The notes beneath the pieces are model-generated. The model searched no databases and was not told the DNA's origin. It saw only the letters and a list, made by a program, of their open reading frames with translations. Shown piece after piece: positions 44,554 to 53,166 of a DNA stretch of 64,000 nucleotides. Location: positions 558,001 through 622,000 of the forward strand of contig CBDCUQ010000004.1 of NCBI GenBank assembly GCA_965222835.1, in the 5' to 3' direction. This DNA is from CBDCUQ01 sp965222835 (GTDB lineage: Bacteria; Pseudomonadota; Alphaproteobacteria; Rhizobiales; Hyphomicrobiaceae). The translations under genes and the position numbers were made by a program. Numbering within the stretch: the first letter of the stretch is position 1; the number at the start of each line of letters is the position of its first letter.

Positions 44554-45725
44554 TGGCGGGTGTTGTGCTGGTTGAATGCTGCGATGGTCGGGGGCGGATG
44601 CAATTCCGGGAGCGCTTTACGACCCCGAATGGATCATGCCGTTTCACTATTGGCCGGTCACTCAATGCGGACGTTACTGTTGACGACGAACACGTTGCTC
44701 CTGTGCATGCAATTTGTGTTATTGCGCCGGATGGCGCCATTGCCGTCTCGGACAACGGAAGCCTGAATGGTTTTTGGGTGGGCGGAAAACGGTACCACAA
44801 TGCGCATGAAGTAGGGTTGCCAGACGGGCGGTTTCAGGTCGGCCGCACCAAGATTCGCATTCGTACGCACCAAGAGGTGTTGGCGCCGGAGAGGGCGGAT
44901 CATTTTCATACGGCGGAGATATTGAGAGATCCGCGTTGGCTTGCGTCGTTCGCAGCCTTGGTTTTCTCTGCTCAGTATTTCTATTCGAACTGGATCGGGG
45001 CGCCTGAGGATTATGTTGGGACGGCGGCGGCGGGCTACATTGGCATAATGGCATTTGCCGGAATTTGGATTGCCGTCTGGGGGCTGTTATCGCGGGTGAT
45101 GCAGGGCGAGTGGCGTTGGCTCAAGCATAGCGCGATTGCATTGGGTATTGTTTCAGCCGCGATTCTTGCGAATGGCGCGCTAAATTTGTTTGCTTATATG
45201 TTTTTCTGGCCTGATTTGGTTCTCCTGGGCTGGGTTAGCGGATTAGTGGCGCTCGGTGCAATTCTTTATTTGCACGTTATCCATGCCTCTGCACTGAACA
45301 GGGCGCGGGCCGGACTGTTGGCCGGTGCTTGTTCAATACTCTTGGTTTGCGGCTTCGCTTGGTTTGCCGATCGCACGAACAGTCGCGATGTAAATTACAT
45401 TGATGTCGGGATGCGACTTTACCCTCCGTGGCTGCGACTAAGTTCTGCGGCTTCCGTTGATGAGTATTTCGAGAGTCTTCGGACGTTGCGGGAAAAGTCG
45501 GATAAGCGGAGGCTTGAGTGGCCTCCCGATGATCCTGACGAGGAAATTCACAAGTCTTCGTTTAATTCAGGACGCCACTTTGTTCGCCCGGGGCGACTTG
45601 GACCGGGATTCGCCATTTGGCCGGTGCGGAAGCCAAATTTGCGCGGCGATTTTGTCAACGCCAACCGCTTCGGAGTTCCATGGGGCCGTTGTGCGTGGCA
45701 AGTACTACGCTCAACACGTAGGTGA
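44550..45725 (+). CDS. FHA-domain polytopic membrane protein
   Basis: 391 residues. FHA domain at 1-105: FTIGRSLNADVTVDDEHVAPVHAICVI, then SDNGSLNGFWVGG, the phosphothreonine-binding GR...H...S.NG pattern. Then six or so helices (about 135-270) and a soluble charged tail. Its ATG overlaps the protease stop. Within 45,600-45,725 the tail changes in character and an alternative frame reads an equally plausible stretch, so a frameshift near the end cannot be excluded. Role likely in recognising phosphorylated partners; unknown. Confidence 0.78.
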   Translation: MMAGVVLVECCDGRGRMQFRERFTTPNGSCRFTIGRSLNADVTVDDEHVAPVHAICVIAPDGAIAVSDNGSLNGFWVGGKRYHNAHEVGLPDGRFQVGRTKIRIRTHQEVLAPERADHFHTAEILRDPRWLASFAALVFSAQYFYSNWIGAPEDYVGTAAAGYIGIMAFAGIWIAVWGLLSRVMQGEWRWLKHSAIALGIVSAAILANGALNLFAYMFFWPDLVLLGWVSGLVALGAILYLHVIHASALNRARAGLLAGACSILLVCGFAWFADRTNSRDVNYIDVGMRLYPPWLRLSSAASVDEYFESLRTLREKSDKRRLEWPPDDPDEEIHKSSFNSGRHFVRPGRLGPGFAIWPVRKPNLRGDFVNANRFGVPWGRCAWQVLRSTRR

Positions 45726-45754
45726 GGGACTTCGAAGGGGGCGACTGACGGAAG

Positions 45755-46705
45755 ATGAGCGGTTTACTTGCCTTGCTTGATGACGTTGCAGCCATCGCAA
45801 AGCTGGCTGCCAGTCAACTGGACGATATCGCCCTTAAGGCTGCCAAGGCCGGAAGCAAGTCCGCGGGCGTTGTGATTGACGACGCCGCTGTCACACCGAA
45901 ATACGTCACGGGCCTGCCGGCCGCCCGCGAGCTGCCCATTGTTTACAAGATCGCGCGCGGCTCGCTGTTCAACAAGCTTGTCATTCTGCTGCCGGCGCTC
46001 TTGCTGTTGCACACCTTTGCGCCACAATTGGTTTTCCCTCTGCTTGTTTTGGGCGGTGCCTATCTGTGCTTCGAAGGGGCTGAAAAAATATGGCACTCGT
46101 TCAGCAAACGCAAAGAACCGGGTCCGCAACAGGCGCTCTCTCTTGATGCGGCGCATCTCGAAGAGCAGCGGGTCAAAGGTGCGATCAAAACCGATTTTGT
46201 TCTGTCCGCTGAAATTATGACGATTGCGCTTGCGACAATTGAAGATGGTACACTTGGACATACTGCCGTTGTGTTGGTTATTGTTGCTTTGGCGATCACG
46301 GCGCTCGTCTATGGCGCGGTCGCGATGCTGGTCAAAATTGATGACATTGGCTTGCGTCTTAGCGCTCCGGGCCGGTGGGCGGTGACCCGCGCGATCGGGC
46401 AATGGCTTGTTGCTGCGATGCCGTCAGTCCTCAAAGTCGTTTCGACCGTTGGTACGGCGGCCATGCTGTGGGTGGGGGGGAGTATTGTGATCCACAGCCT
46501 GCATGAAATGGGGTGGTCGTGGCTCTACGACACGATCAAGGCGGTTGCCTACGCGGGCTCGGGCGACGGCGCGTCTGGGTTGCTTCAGTGGATCGTCACC
46601 GCCGGGTGCGATGCAGCTGTTGGGCTGTTGCTTGGACTTTTTTTGATCCCCGTGGTCAATGCGCTCCTGGTGCCGCTTGGCGGGCTTTTTCCGGAGAAGC
46701 AATAA
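45755..46705 (+). CDS. DUF808 (YedI-like) membrane protein
   Basis: 316 residues. SGLLALLDDVAAIAKLAA, DDAAVTPKYVTGLPAARELPIVYKIARGSLFNKLV and GGAYLCFEGAEKI are the DUF808 hallmark, with around seven helices and GAVAMLVKIDDIGL. An inner-membrane protein of unknown function, conserved in proteobacteria. It follows the FHA gene by 30 nt and may be cotranscribed. Confidence 0.92.
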   Translation: MSGLLALLDDVAAIAKLAASQLDDIALKAAKAGSKSAGVVIDDAAVTPKYVTGLPAARELPIVYKIARGSLFNKLVILLPALLLLHTFAPQLVFPLLVLGGAYLCFEGAEKIWHSFSKRKEPGPQQALSLDAAHLEEQRVKGAIKTDFVLSAEIMTIALATIEDGTLGHTAVVLVIVALAITALVYGAVAMLVKIDDIGLRLSAPGRWAVTRAIGQWLVAAMPSVLKVVSTVGTAAMLWVGGSIVIHSLHEMGWSWLYDTIKAVAYAGSGDGASGLLQWIVTAGCDAAVGLLLGLFLIPVVNALLVPLGGLFPEKQ

Positions 46706-46746
46706 AGACGGTATTGTTCGGGGCAAACACTGCAGGATTCCGATTG

Positions 46747-48285
46747 GTGAGCAAAGACGCGCAAACCGCCCAACGCAATACGCCCGAATTTTCGGTGTCG
46801 GAACTCGCGCATGCCATCAAGCGTGCGCTTGAGGAGGGGTTCGGATATGTGCGTTTGCGCGGCGAGGTTTCGGGTTTTCGCGGTCCGCATTCCTCGGGTC
46901 ATTGTTATTTCTCGCTCAAAGACGAAAAAGCGCGGATTGATGCCGTCGTCTGGCGCGGTGTATATGGCAAGCTCAAGGTGAAGCCTGAAGAGGGCATGGA
47001 GGTTATCGCCACCGGCAAGATCTCCGCTTATCCAGGATCTTCCAAATACCAGATTGTGATCGACGCGTTGGAGCCTGCGGGGGCCGGTGCGTTGATGGCG
47101 CTTATCGAGGAACGCAAGAAGAAGCTTGCGGCCGAGGGGCTTTTCGACACCGCGCGCAAGCGGGCGCTGCCGTTCCTGCCACAGGTGGTTGGTATCATCA
47201 CGTCGCCAACGGGCGCGGTAATTCGTGACATGCTGCATGGGTTTGAAGAACGCTTTCCCACGCGTGTTATGGTTTGGCCGGTGCGGGTTCAGGGTGAGAC
47301 GTGTGCGGCGGAGGTTGCTGCCGCGATCCGGGGCTTTAATGCTCTCGCGCCGGACGGGCCAATTCCGCGTCCGGATGTGCTTATTGTTGCGCGCGGTGGC
47401 GGCAGTCTTGAGGACTTATGGGGGTTCAACGAGGAGGCCGTGGTGCGCGCGGCGGCCGCGAGCAAGATTCCCCTGATCTCTGCGGTGGGTCATGAAACGG
47501 ATTGGACGCTGATTGATTTAGCGGCGGACGCGCGGGCGCCGACGCCGACGAAAGCCGCAGAATGGGCCGTTCCCAAGTATTCCGAGCTGTTGCAGCAGAC
47601 GGGCGATCTCAAACAGCGGCTGGGTGTTGCGCTCAGTCGGACGCTTGAGGCCGCGCGCGCGCACTTAAAGGCGGCGGTTCGTGGTTTGCCACGGGCGGAG
47701 GATCTTGTTGCGCTGCCACGCCAGCGATTTGACGCGACGGAAAAGCGGCTTGGTCGGGCACTGCTTTCAAACACGCGGGCGCATCAAATGCGGCACACGC
47801 GCTTGGTGGCCCGTCTGGCGCCGCGTCTTATCGGGGCCCGCGTCGAACGCGGTGAGCGCCAGCTTGGAGACATTTGGCAGCAAGCGCGTGAGGGCTTGAC
47901 GCGGATCGCGTCACTGCGGCGGACGCGCTTTGAGCGGAGTGCGGCCCGGTTGCGGTCGGATGTCGTTTTGAACCGCGTTGAAGCGAAGCGGCGATTGCTT
48001 GATAGTCAAGCTAATCTTCTTGCCTCGCTCAGCTATCAGAATGTTCTGGCGCGGGGCTACGCCGTTGTCCGTGACGAGACAGGTGCCATGGTACGGCTTG
48101 CTGCGGGCGTGGCGATGGGGCAGGCGCTGGAGGTCGAGTTTGCGGATGGGCGTGTCCCTGTCGTTGCCAAATCGGAGGAGAGCGTTCCTCCAACAGGTGG
48201 CGGGCGTGTAAAGCGCACAGAGCCTTCCCAAACGCCGAAGCCGCGCGGAAAAAAGCGTGGGTCTCAGGGCAATTTGTTCGAATAG
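46747..48285 (+). CDS. xseA: Exodeoxyribonuclease VII large subunit
   Basis: 512 residues. OB-fold start (FSVSELAHAIKRALEEGFGYVRLRGEVSGFRGPHSSGHCYFSLKD), then the catalytic middle with GIITSPTGAVIRDML, LIVARGGGSLEDLWGFNEE and SAVGHETDWTLIDLAADARAPTPTKAAE. Coiled-coil C-terminal part. GTG start at 46747 with AGGA upstream; longer frames lack the family start. It partners XseB, not in the window. Starts 41 nt after the DUF808 stop. Confidence 0.95.
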   Translation: MSKDAQTAQRNTPEFSVSELAHAIKRALEEGFGYVRLRGEVSGFRGPHSSGHCYFSLKDEKARIDAVVWRGVYGKLKVKPEEGMEVIATGKISAYPGSSKYQIVIDALEPAGAGALMALIEERKKKLAAEGLFDTARKRALPFLPQVVGIITSPTGAVIRDMLHGFEERFPTRVMVWPVRVQGETCAAEVAAAIRGFNALAPDGPIPRPDVLIVARGGGSLEDLWGFNEEAVVRAAAASKIPLISAVGHETDWTLIDLAADARAPTPTKAAEWAVPKYSELLQQTGDLKQRLGVALSRTLEAARAHLKAAVRGLPRAEDLVALPRQRFDATEKRLGRALLSNTRAHQMRHTRLVARLAPRLIGARVERGERQLGDIWQQAREGLTRIASLRRTRFERSAARLRSDVVLNRVEAKRRLLDSQANLLASLSYQNVLARGYAVVRDETGAMVRLAAGVAMGQALEVEFADGRVPVVAKSEESVPPTGGGRVKRTEPSQTPKPRGKKRGSQGNLFE

Positions 48286-48397
48286 GCAACTTTATTAGGC
48301 TGTTTCTCTTGACGGGCCTTCGTCAATTGGTGATCTCTCTGGGTCAGCAGAGTTGACGGGCGGACTGTCATTAAGGTCACGCCGCAGGATGGGACGC

Positions 48398-48628
48398 ATG
48401 AACCGAATAGAACGTTTTTTTGCTGGTCGCAGCGAAGCTGAAGTCGAATTCGGCCCGGGTGAGTTTCATGTTGTGACGCCCGGCGACTATGTGCGGTGTG
48501 CGGTGAGCGGGCGCCCCATCGAACTGACCGAACTCAGGTACTGGAGTGTTGAGCTTCAGGAGGCGTACGCCAGCGCCGAAATTTCGATGCGGCGGTACCT
48601 TGAGACGCGCGAACGGGATCAGGCGTGA
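48398..48628 (+). CDS. DUF2093 family small protein
   Basis: 76 residues. ERFFAGRSEAEVEFGPGEFHVVTPGDYVRCAVSGRPIELTELRYWSV is the DUF2093 consensus, an alphaproteobacterial protein often next to xseA or lpxK. ATG at 48398. Stop overlaps the 3' end of lpxK by 10 nt (convergent). Function unknown. Confidence 0.9.
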   Translation: MNRIERFFAGRSEAEVEFGPGEFHVVTPGDYVRCAVSGRPIELTELRYWSVELQEAYASAEISMRRYLETRERDQA

Positions 48629-49692
48629 GGCCCGGCTGCGATCCGCTCGCGTGCAAGTTTTAGGGCTCCGACGATCAAGGATCTGAGCCGATCGAGATTT
48701 CTTTCGTCGAGGATCATGCGCACGGGGAGCGTGCGCGACTTTTCTTTCAACTCGGCGAGTGGGCCTTCTGCTGCCGAAAGGCGGACGGCGTCTTTTTCGG
48801 TCGTCACCAGCGTGGCACCGGACCCGCGCGCGGCACGAAGAAGTGTCTCTGCATCGTGCGCCGTAAACGGATGATGATCGGGAAATTGGCGCGTTTCGAT
48901 GACATTGGCGCCAAGTGATTTCAGAAGTCCGAAGAAGCGCTTGGGATTGACGATGCCGGCGTACGCATAAACGTCCGTTCCCTTGAGCCACGCTACGTCG
49001 CCTGCGGGCACCATTGCGGCTGACAAAACCGGGCCGGTGAAAAAGCGCTTGAGGTGCTTTTCGATTTCTGTCTCGCTCTGCCAATTCTCGGCGCCGCGAT
49101 TGACGAGGATACAATCGGCGTGGCTGAGCTGTGTTTCAAGCGGTGCGCGCAGCGGACCCGCTGGAATGACCTCTCCATTACCGACGCCCCGACGACCGTC
49201 GACGAGGGCGATTCTGAGATCCTTGAACACCAAGGGGTTTTGTAACCCATCATCCATAATGATGGCGGTGGCTGGCGGTTTGGTCCGCTCGATCGCTTTG
49301 CAGCCTTGGGTTCTGTCGCGCGCGACCAACACGCGATTGGTTTGCGCGAGAAGTAGGGGTTCATCGCCGACATCGATTGCGGTATCGGTCTCGGTTGTTA
49401 CCCAATGGGGTCCGTGATTTCGCCCTCTATAGCCCCGCGTAAGGACAGCGGGTGCTTCGCCAAGGTGCATAAGCTCTGCGGCAAGCAGTTGGGCGAGCGG
49501 TGTCTTGCCGGTTCCGCCGGCCGTGAAGTTACCCGCGCAAATGATGGGGAGATTGCTGTGGTGCTCGGGCTTGCGAACGAGGCGCCTCTCAGAGACAAAG
49601 CCATAGATCCGGGCCACGGGCGCAAGCATGCGGCGCATGCGTTCGTCGCCATAGCCTTGCCCGTACCACCAACGAGGTTCCTTATGAGGCAC
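48619..49692 (-). CDS. lpxK: Tetraacyldisaccharide 4'-kinase LpxK
   Basis: 357 residues. P-loop ICAGNFTAGGTGKTPLAQLLA, LTRGYRGR, DDGLQNP, DGRRGVGNGEVIPAGPLRAPL and FPDHHPFTAHDAETLL all match LpxK, the inner-membrane lipid A kinase. GTG 49692 start, AGAGGG upstream; the N-terminal RWWYGQGYGDERMRRMLAPVARIYGF fits. It overlaps the 3' end of the WaaA fusion, so both lie in one operon. Confidence 0.94.
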   Translation of the reverse strand: MPHKEPRWWYGQGYGDERMRRMLAPVARIYGFVSERRLVRKPEHHSNLPIICAGNFTAGGTGKTPLAQLLAAELMHLGEAPAVLTRGYRGRNHGPHWVTTETDTAIDVGDEPLLLAQTNRVLVARDRTQGCKAIERTKPPATAIIMDDGLQNPLVFKDLRIALVDGRRGVGNGEVIPAGPLRAPLETQLSHADCILVNRGAENWQSETEIEKHLKRFFTGPVLSAAMVPAGDVAWLKGTDVYAYAGIVNPKRFFGLLKSLGANVIETRQFPDHHPFTAHDAETLLRAARGSGATLVTTEKDAVRLSAAEGPLAELKEKSRTLPVRMILDERNLDRLRSLIVGALKLARERIAAGPHA

Positions 49693-51706
49693 GCTTCAAG
49701 CCCTCTGGCTTCGGAAGTAGTGGCTCCAGCGCCTCGGCCGTCTTTTCCAAAGCGCCTCCGAGTGTCAAGAGGGCAACCCTGGCGCCTTCGCCGAGGCGCT
49801 TTTGCTCGTTCGCGTCTTTCAATAGGCGCGTGACCGTTTCAGGCAGGTCGCCAGCATGCTGGATTTCGATGGCACCCTTGTGACGGAGGAGTGTGCGGTA
49901 GGTGTCGCGAAAGTTTCTTGTATGCGGTCCGGTTATGACGGCAACGCCGTGCGCGATCGGTTCAATGGGATTTTGTCCGCCGCGATCGACCAACGATCCG
50001 CCAATGAAGGCCACGCGGGTCAGCGCGTACAGTGTTCCCAATTCACCGATGGTGTCGGACAGATAGATTTCGGTGTTATCCGCGGGAAGCTCGCCAAGTG
50101 ATCGCTGATCGACAACCAGGCCTTTGGCCTTGAGGTTCTCGGCGATCGCGGGGCCCCGTTCGGGATGGCGCGGTGCGATAATCGTGCAAAGCCCTGGGAC
50201 GTTGCGCGCGACCGTTCGGTGCACATCCGCGATCAGGTCCTCCTCGCCGTCATGTGTGCTGGTCGCAAGGAAGACCGGCCGATTCTTGAGGGCCGCTTTG
50301 AGACCGTCGAGCGCGGTTGCGTCGACGGGTGGGGGTGGTGCGTCGATCTTGAGATTGCCTGAGACGATGACGTTGGGTGCCCCCAATATCCTGAAGTTGC
50401 GGGCGAGCCTGTCATTCTGTGCCAGCACAACGTTGAAGCGCCCGAACAGGGGTGCGGATAGGCCGGGGTTTTTGGCCCAGCGACGCAGACTGCGCGGCGA
50501 CATGCGCGCATTGATGATGGCAAGGGGAATGGTGCGCGCGTGCGTTTCCAGGATCAAGTTCGGCCAGATCTCCGATTCGGTGAAGATGGCGAGATCCGGC
50601 TGCCAATGATCGAGGAATCTCCTCGCGTATTCCGGTGCGTCGAGCGGCAGATATTGGTGGATGCTGCCCTTTGGCAGACGCTGCTCGGCGAGGTGGGCGG
50701 ATGTCGTGGTGCCTGTCGTCAGCAGGAAATTGATGTGTGGCGCGGATTTCAGCAAGCGGTCCATGAGCGGTAGCACGGCGTTGGTTTCACCGACGCTTGC
50801 TGCATGGACCCACACGAGTGCACCTTCGGGCCGCGCGATGTTTGTTTCGCCAAAGCGTTCGCTGCGACGGTTTCGGTCTTCTTTTCCCTGGCGTTCGCGT
50901 ACGGCGAGGATGGCAGGGGCAAGGGGCCGCCCGAGACTTGCCAAGCGTCGGTAAAGACGGAGCTTTAGGCCCGGCTTCGCAATCTTTGCTGTGGTTTGCG
51001 AGGGCGGTGTTGCGCGTTTCGGATCGGATTCCGCAAGCTCGAAGGCCCGTTCTGTTGTGGCGTTCATCCCTTCTTCCACCATGACACGGTACTTTTCGAG
51101 TTCTTCTTCGCTGGCGTCGCGCGGGACCCAAATGGGGCGCCCTATCGCGAATGCAAGCTTGCCGTAGGGTAGGGCGATGGTCATGCGGCTCCAGGTATTG
51201 AGTGCGAGATACCGCGTGGTCGCCGCCGCATAAGGGATGATCGGGCGACCGGACATGCGTGCCAGTGTTACGATTCCTAAACCGGCCCGTCTGGCCGGGC
51301 CCGGGGGGACGTCGGCGGTCATGCAGAGCGTGGATCCGCCTTTGAGGAGCTTTAGGGCTGTTCGCAAAGCCTGGGCGCCGCCCCGGTCTTTGGCCCGGTC
51401 GCCGGCGCCGGCACCGCGGACGAGCGAGATGTTGAACCGGGTGAGGACTTCGCCGATCACCTCGGCATCGCCGTGGCGGGCGACCATGGCTGCAACCTTG
51501 TCGTCGGTCGTATGCCGGGCCGGCAGCATCAAGAACTGGCCGTGCCACATGGCCATTATGAAAGGGTGATGCTTTTCGAATGGATCGAAGCCTTCGGCTG
51601 GTTCGGCAACAATGGTCGACGTATCCCGGACATGAGCAACAAGGCGCGCGGCGGACCGGCCGGCAAGGCTCAGTAGCCGCGACTTCATATCCGTCGATTT
51701 CGCCAT
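49682..51706 (-). CDS. waaA: DUF374-WaaA (KDO transferase) fusion protein
   Basis: 674 residues. Residues 1-215 are DUF374 (lysophospholipid acyltransferase-like): HPFIMAMWHGQFLMLP, AMVARHGDAEVIGEVL, RGAGAGDRAKDRGGAQALR and TADVPPGPARRAGLGIVTLARMSGRPIIP. Residues from about 245 are WaaA: ILAVRERQGKEDRNRRSERFG, LVWVHAASVGETNAVLPL, FTESEIWPNLI, GGSLVDRGGQNPIEPIAHGVAVI. WaaA adds KDO to lipid IVA. In relatives DUF374 and waaA are separate neighbouring genes; here they form one frame without a stop. Confidence 0.9.
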   Translation of the reverse strand: MAKSTDMKSRLLSLAGRSAARLVAHVRDTSTIVAEPAEGFDPFEKHHPFIMAMWHGQFLMLPARHTTDDKVAAMVARHGDAEVIGEVLTRFNISLVRGAGAGDRAKDRGGAQALRTALKLLKGGSTLCMTADVPPGPARRAGLGIVTLARMSGRPIIPYAAATTRYLALNTWSRMTIALPYGKLAFAIGRPIWVPRDASEEELEKYRVMVEEGMNATTERAFELAESDPKRATPPSQTTAKIAKPGLKLRLYRRLASLGRPLAPAILAVRERQGKEDRNRRSERFGETNIARPEGALVWVHAASVGETNAVLPLMDRLLKSAPHINFLLTTGTTTSAHLAEQRLPKGSIHQYLPLDAPEYARRFLDHWQPDLAIFTESEIWPNLILETHARTIPLAIINARMSPRSLRRWAKNPGLSAPLFGRFNVVLAQNDRLARNFRILGAPNVIVSGNLKIDAPPPPVDATALDGLKAALKNRPVFLATSTHDGEEDLIADVHRTVARNVPGLCTIIAPRHPERGPAIAENLKAKGLVVDQRSLGELPADNTEIYLSDTIGELGTLYALTRVAFIGGSLVDRGGQNPIEPIAHGVAVITGPHTRNFRDTYRTLLRHKGAIEIQHAGDLPETVTRLLKDANEQKRLGEGARVALLTLGGALEKTAEALEPLLPKPEGLKRAS

Positions 51707-51892
51707 AAACGGTCAGGCCTCGGCGCATCACATCCGGTCGCCGGCAAAGGCCGTGCGTAACCCCTTGAAGCTGGTTCCTATAGCGAATATCAAGCGAAAG
51801 CAAACGCCAGCCCGGCGGCGTCGCAAAAGCTGCAAGATCTGCTGCTTTTTCCAAGTACTGGCCGCGTGCGCTCAGGGCGACACTTAGGACTT

Positions 51893-52630
51893 ATGATCAA
51901 ACTTCCCAAACCGATCCGGCGAACTTGGAAACGCACAAGCAAGTCCGTGCGTCAGGGGATTGTTGACAAGTCACCCCCCTGGCTGCGGCGGACGGCTGGG
52001 CCGGCGGGGGCGTTCTTTGATATGGCCGTCGTCGATCACGGCCTCTTCCGTTACGTCTATTTGAACAAGCACCGGCTGGGGAAGGATGCCTGGCGTTCGG
52101 CACAACCGGCTCCAATTCAAATTCGACGCTTTGCCGGGAACGGTGTGCGCACGATTGTCAATTTGCGCGGTGCGCGATTGTGCGGAAGCTACATTCTGGA
52201 AAAGAAGGCGTGCGAGGATGCTGGGATAAAGCTTGTTGATTTCCAGATTCGCTCGCGAGCGGCGCCTTCGCGTGAAGAGCTTCATGGTATTCGCGATCTT
52301 TTGTCCCGCATCGAGTATCCGGTTCTCTTTCACTGCAAGTCTGGCGCGGATCGCGCGGGATTGATGGGCGTTCTGTTCCGGCATTTGCATTACGGCGAGC
52401 CGATCGAAGACGCCATGAAAGAGCTGTCGTTTCGATTTGGACACATTCGCCAGGCCGATACGGGCGTTCTCGATTACTTTTTCGAGCGCTATCTCTCCGA
52501 TACTGCAGAATGCCCGATGCCGTTCTTCGATTGGGTCGACACGGTTTACGATCCGGATGAGGTCAAACGCTCGTTTCATGCCGAAGGCTGGGCCAATCGT
52601 CTTGTCAATGGCATTTTGGCGCGGGAATAG
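51893..52630 (+). CDS. Cysteine-dependent phosphatase (dual-specificity type)
   Basis: 245 residues. WRSAQPAPIQIRRFAGNGVRTIVNLRG gives the family N-terminal segment and LFHCKSGADRAGLMGVL holds the CX5R signature (Cys, Asp-Arg). DUSP/protein tyrosine phosphatase fold, probably cytoplasmic. It diverges from the WaaA-lpxK operon. Relatives beside lipid A genes are known in Hyphomicrobiales; a lipid or polysaccharide phosphate substrate is possible but not shown. Confidence 0.85.
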   Translation: MIKLPKPIRRTWKRTSKSVRQGIVDKSPPWLRRTAGPAGAFFDMAVVDHGLFRYVYLNKHRLGKDAWRSAQPAPIQIRRFAGNGVRTIVNLRGARLCGSYILEKKACEDAGIKLVDFQIRSRAAPSREELHGIRDLLSRIEYPVLFHCKSGADRAGLMGVLFRHLHYGEPIEDAMKELSFRFGHIRQADTGVLDYFFERYLSDTAECPMPFFDWVDTVYDPDEVKRSFHAEGWANRLVNGILARE

Positions 52631-52641
52631 TGTACGACATC

Positions 52642-53100
52642 TCAACGCCGGTCGGTAAAGAACTCTCTTAAGAGCTGAGAGGCATCGGTTTCCGATAATC
52701 CTGGATAGATCTCCGGGGCGTGGTGGCAGGTGGGGTGAGAGAAGACGCGTGCGCCGTGCTCGACGCCGCCGCCTTTGGGATCGGTTGCGCCGTAATAGAG
52801 CCGCCTTATGCGGGCGAACGAAATGACGGCGGCGCACATGGGGCAGGGCTCGAGCGTTACATAAAGATCGCAGCCGGTGAGCCGCTCGGAGTTAAGGGCT
52901 TCGCAGGCCTTGCGAATCGCGAGCATCTCCGCGTGCGCCGAGGGATCGTTGCGTTCGCGTGTGCGATTTCCGTCGCGCGCGAGGACCTCGCCATCAGGTG
53001 ATACAACCGCGGCGCCGACGGGGACCTCGCCACGCTCTGCGGCAAGGCGCGCTTCTTCAAGTGCCAGATCCATATGGCTCTGCCGCGCCTGCGATGTCAT
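52642..53100 (-). CDS. tadA: tRNA adenosine(34) deaminase TadA
   Basis: 152 residues. Zinc-binding HAEMLAIRKACEALNS (His-Ala-Glu) and TLEPCPMCAAVISFARI (PCxxC), plus VPVGAAVVSPDGEVLARDGNRT. It deaminates A34 to inosine in tRNA-Arg(ACG). Starts at ATG 53100, shorter than the full open frame; convergent with the phosphatase. Confidence 0.95.
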   Translation of the reverse strand: MTSQARQSHMDLALEEARLAAERGEVPVGAAVVSPDGEVLARDGNRTRERNDPSAHAEMLAIRKACEALNSERLTGCDLYVTLEPCPMCAAVISFARIRRLYYGATDPKGGGVEHGARVFSHPTCHHAPEIYPGLSETDASQLLREFFTDRR

Positions 53101-53166
53101 AAGGAGCCTCCTAATCAGCCCCCGCCGCCCGATGAAGCGGTCACAGGGGAGAAACGCCGGCATCTC

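Noticed and set aside
50787..51854. 355-codon minus-strand open frame
   Set aside because: Alternative frame within the DUF374-WaaA fusion; Arg/His/Pro-rich, no pattern.
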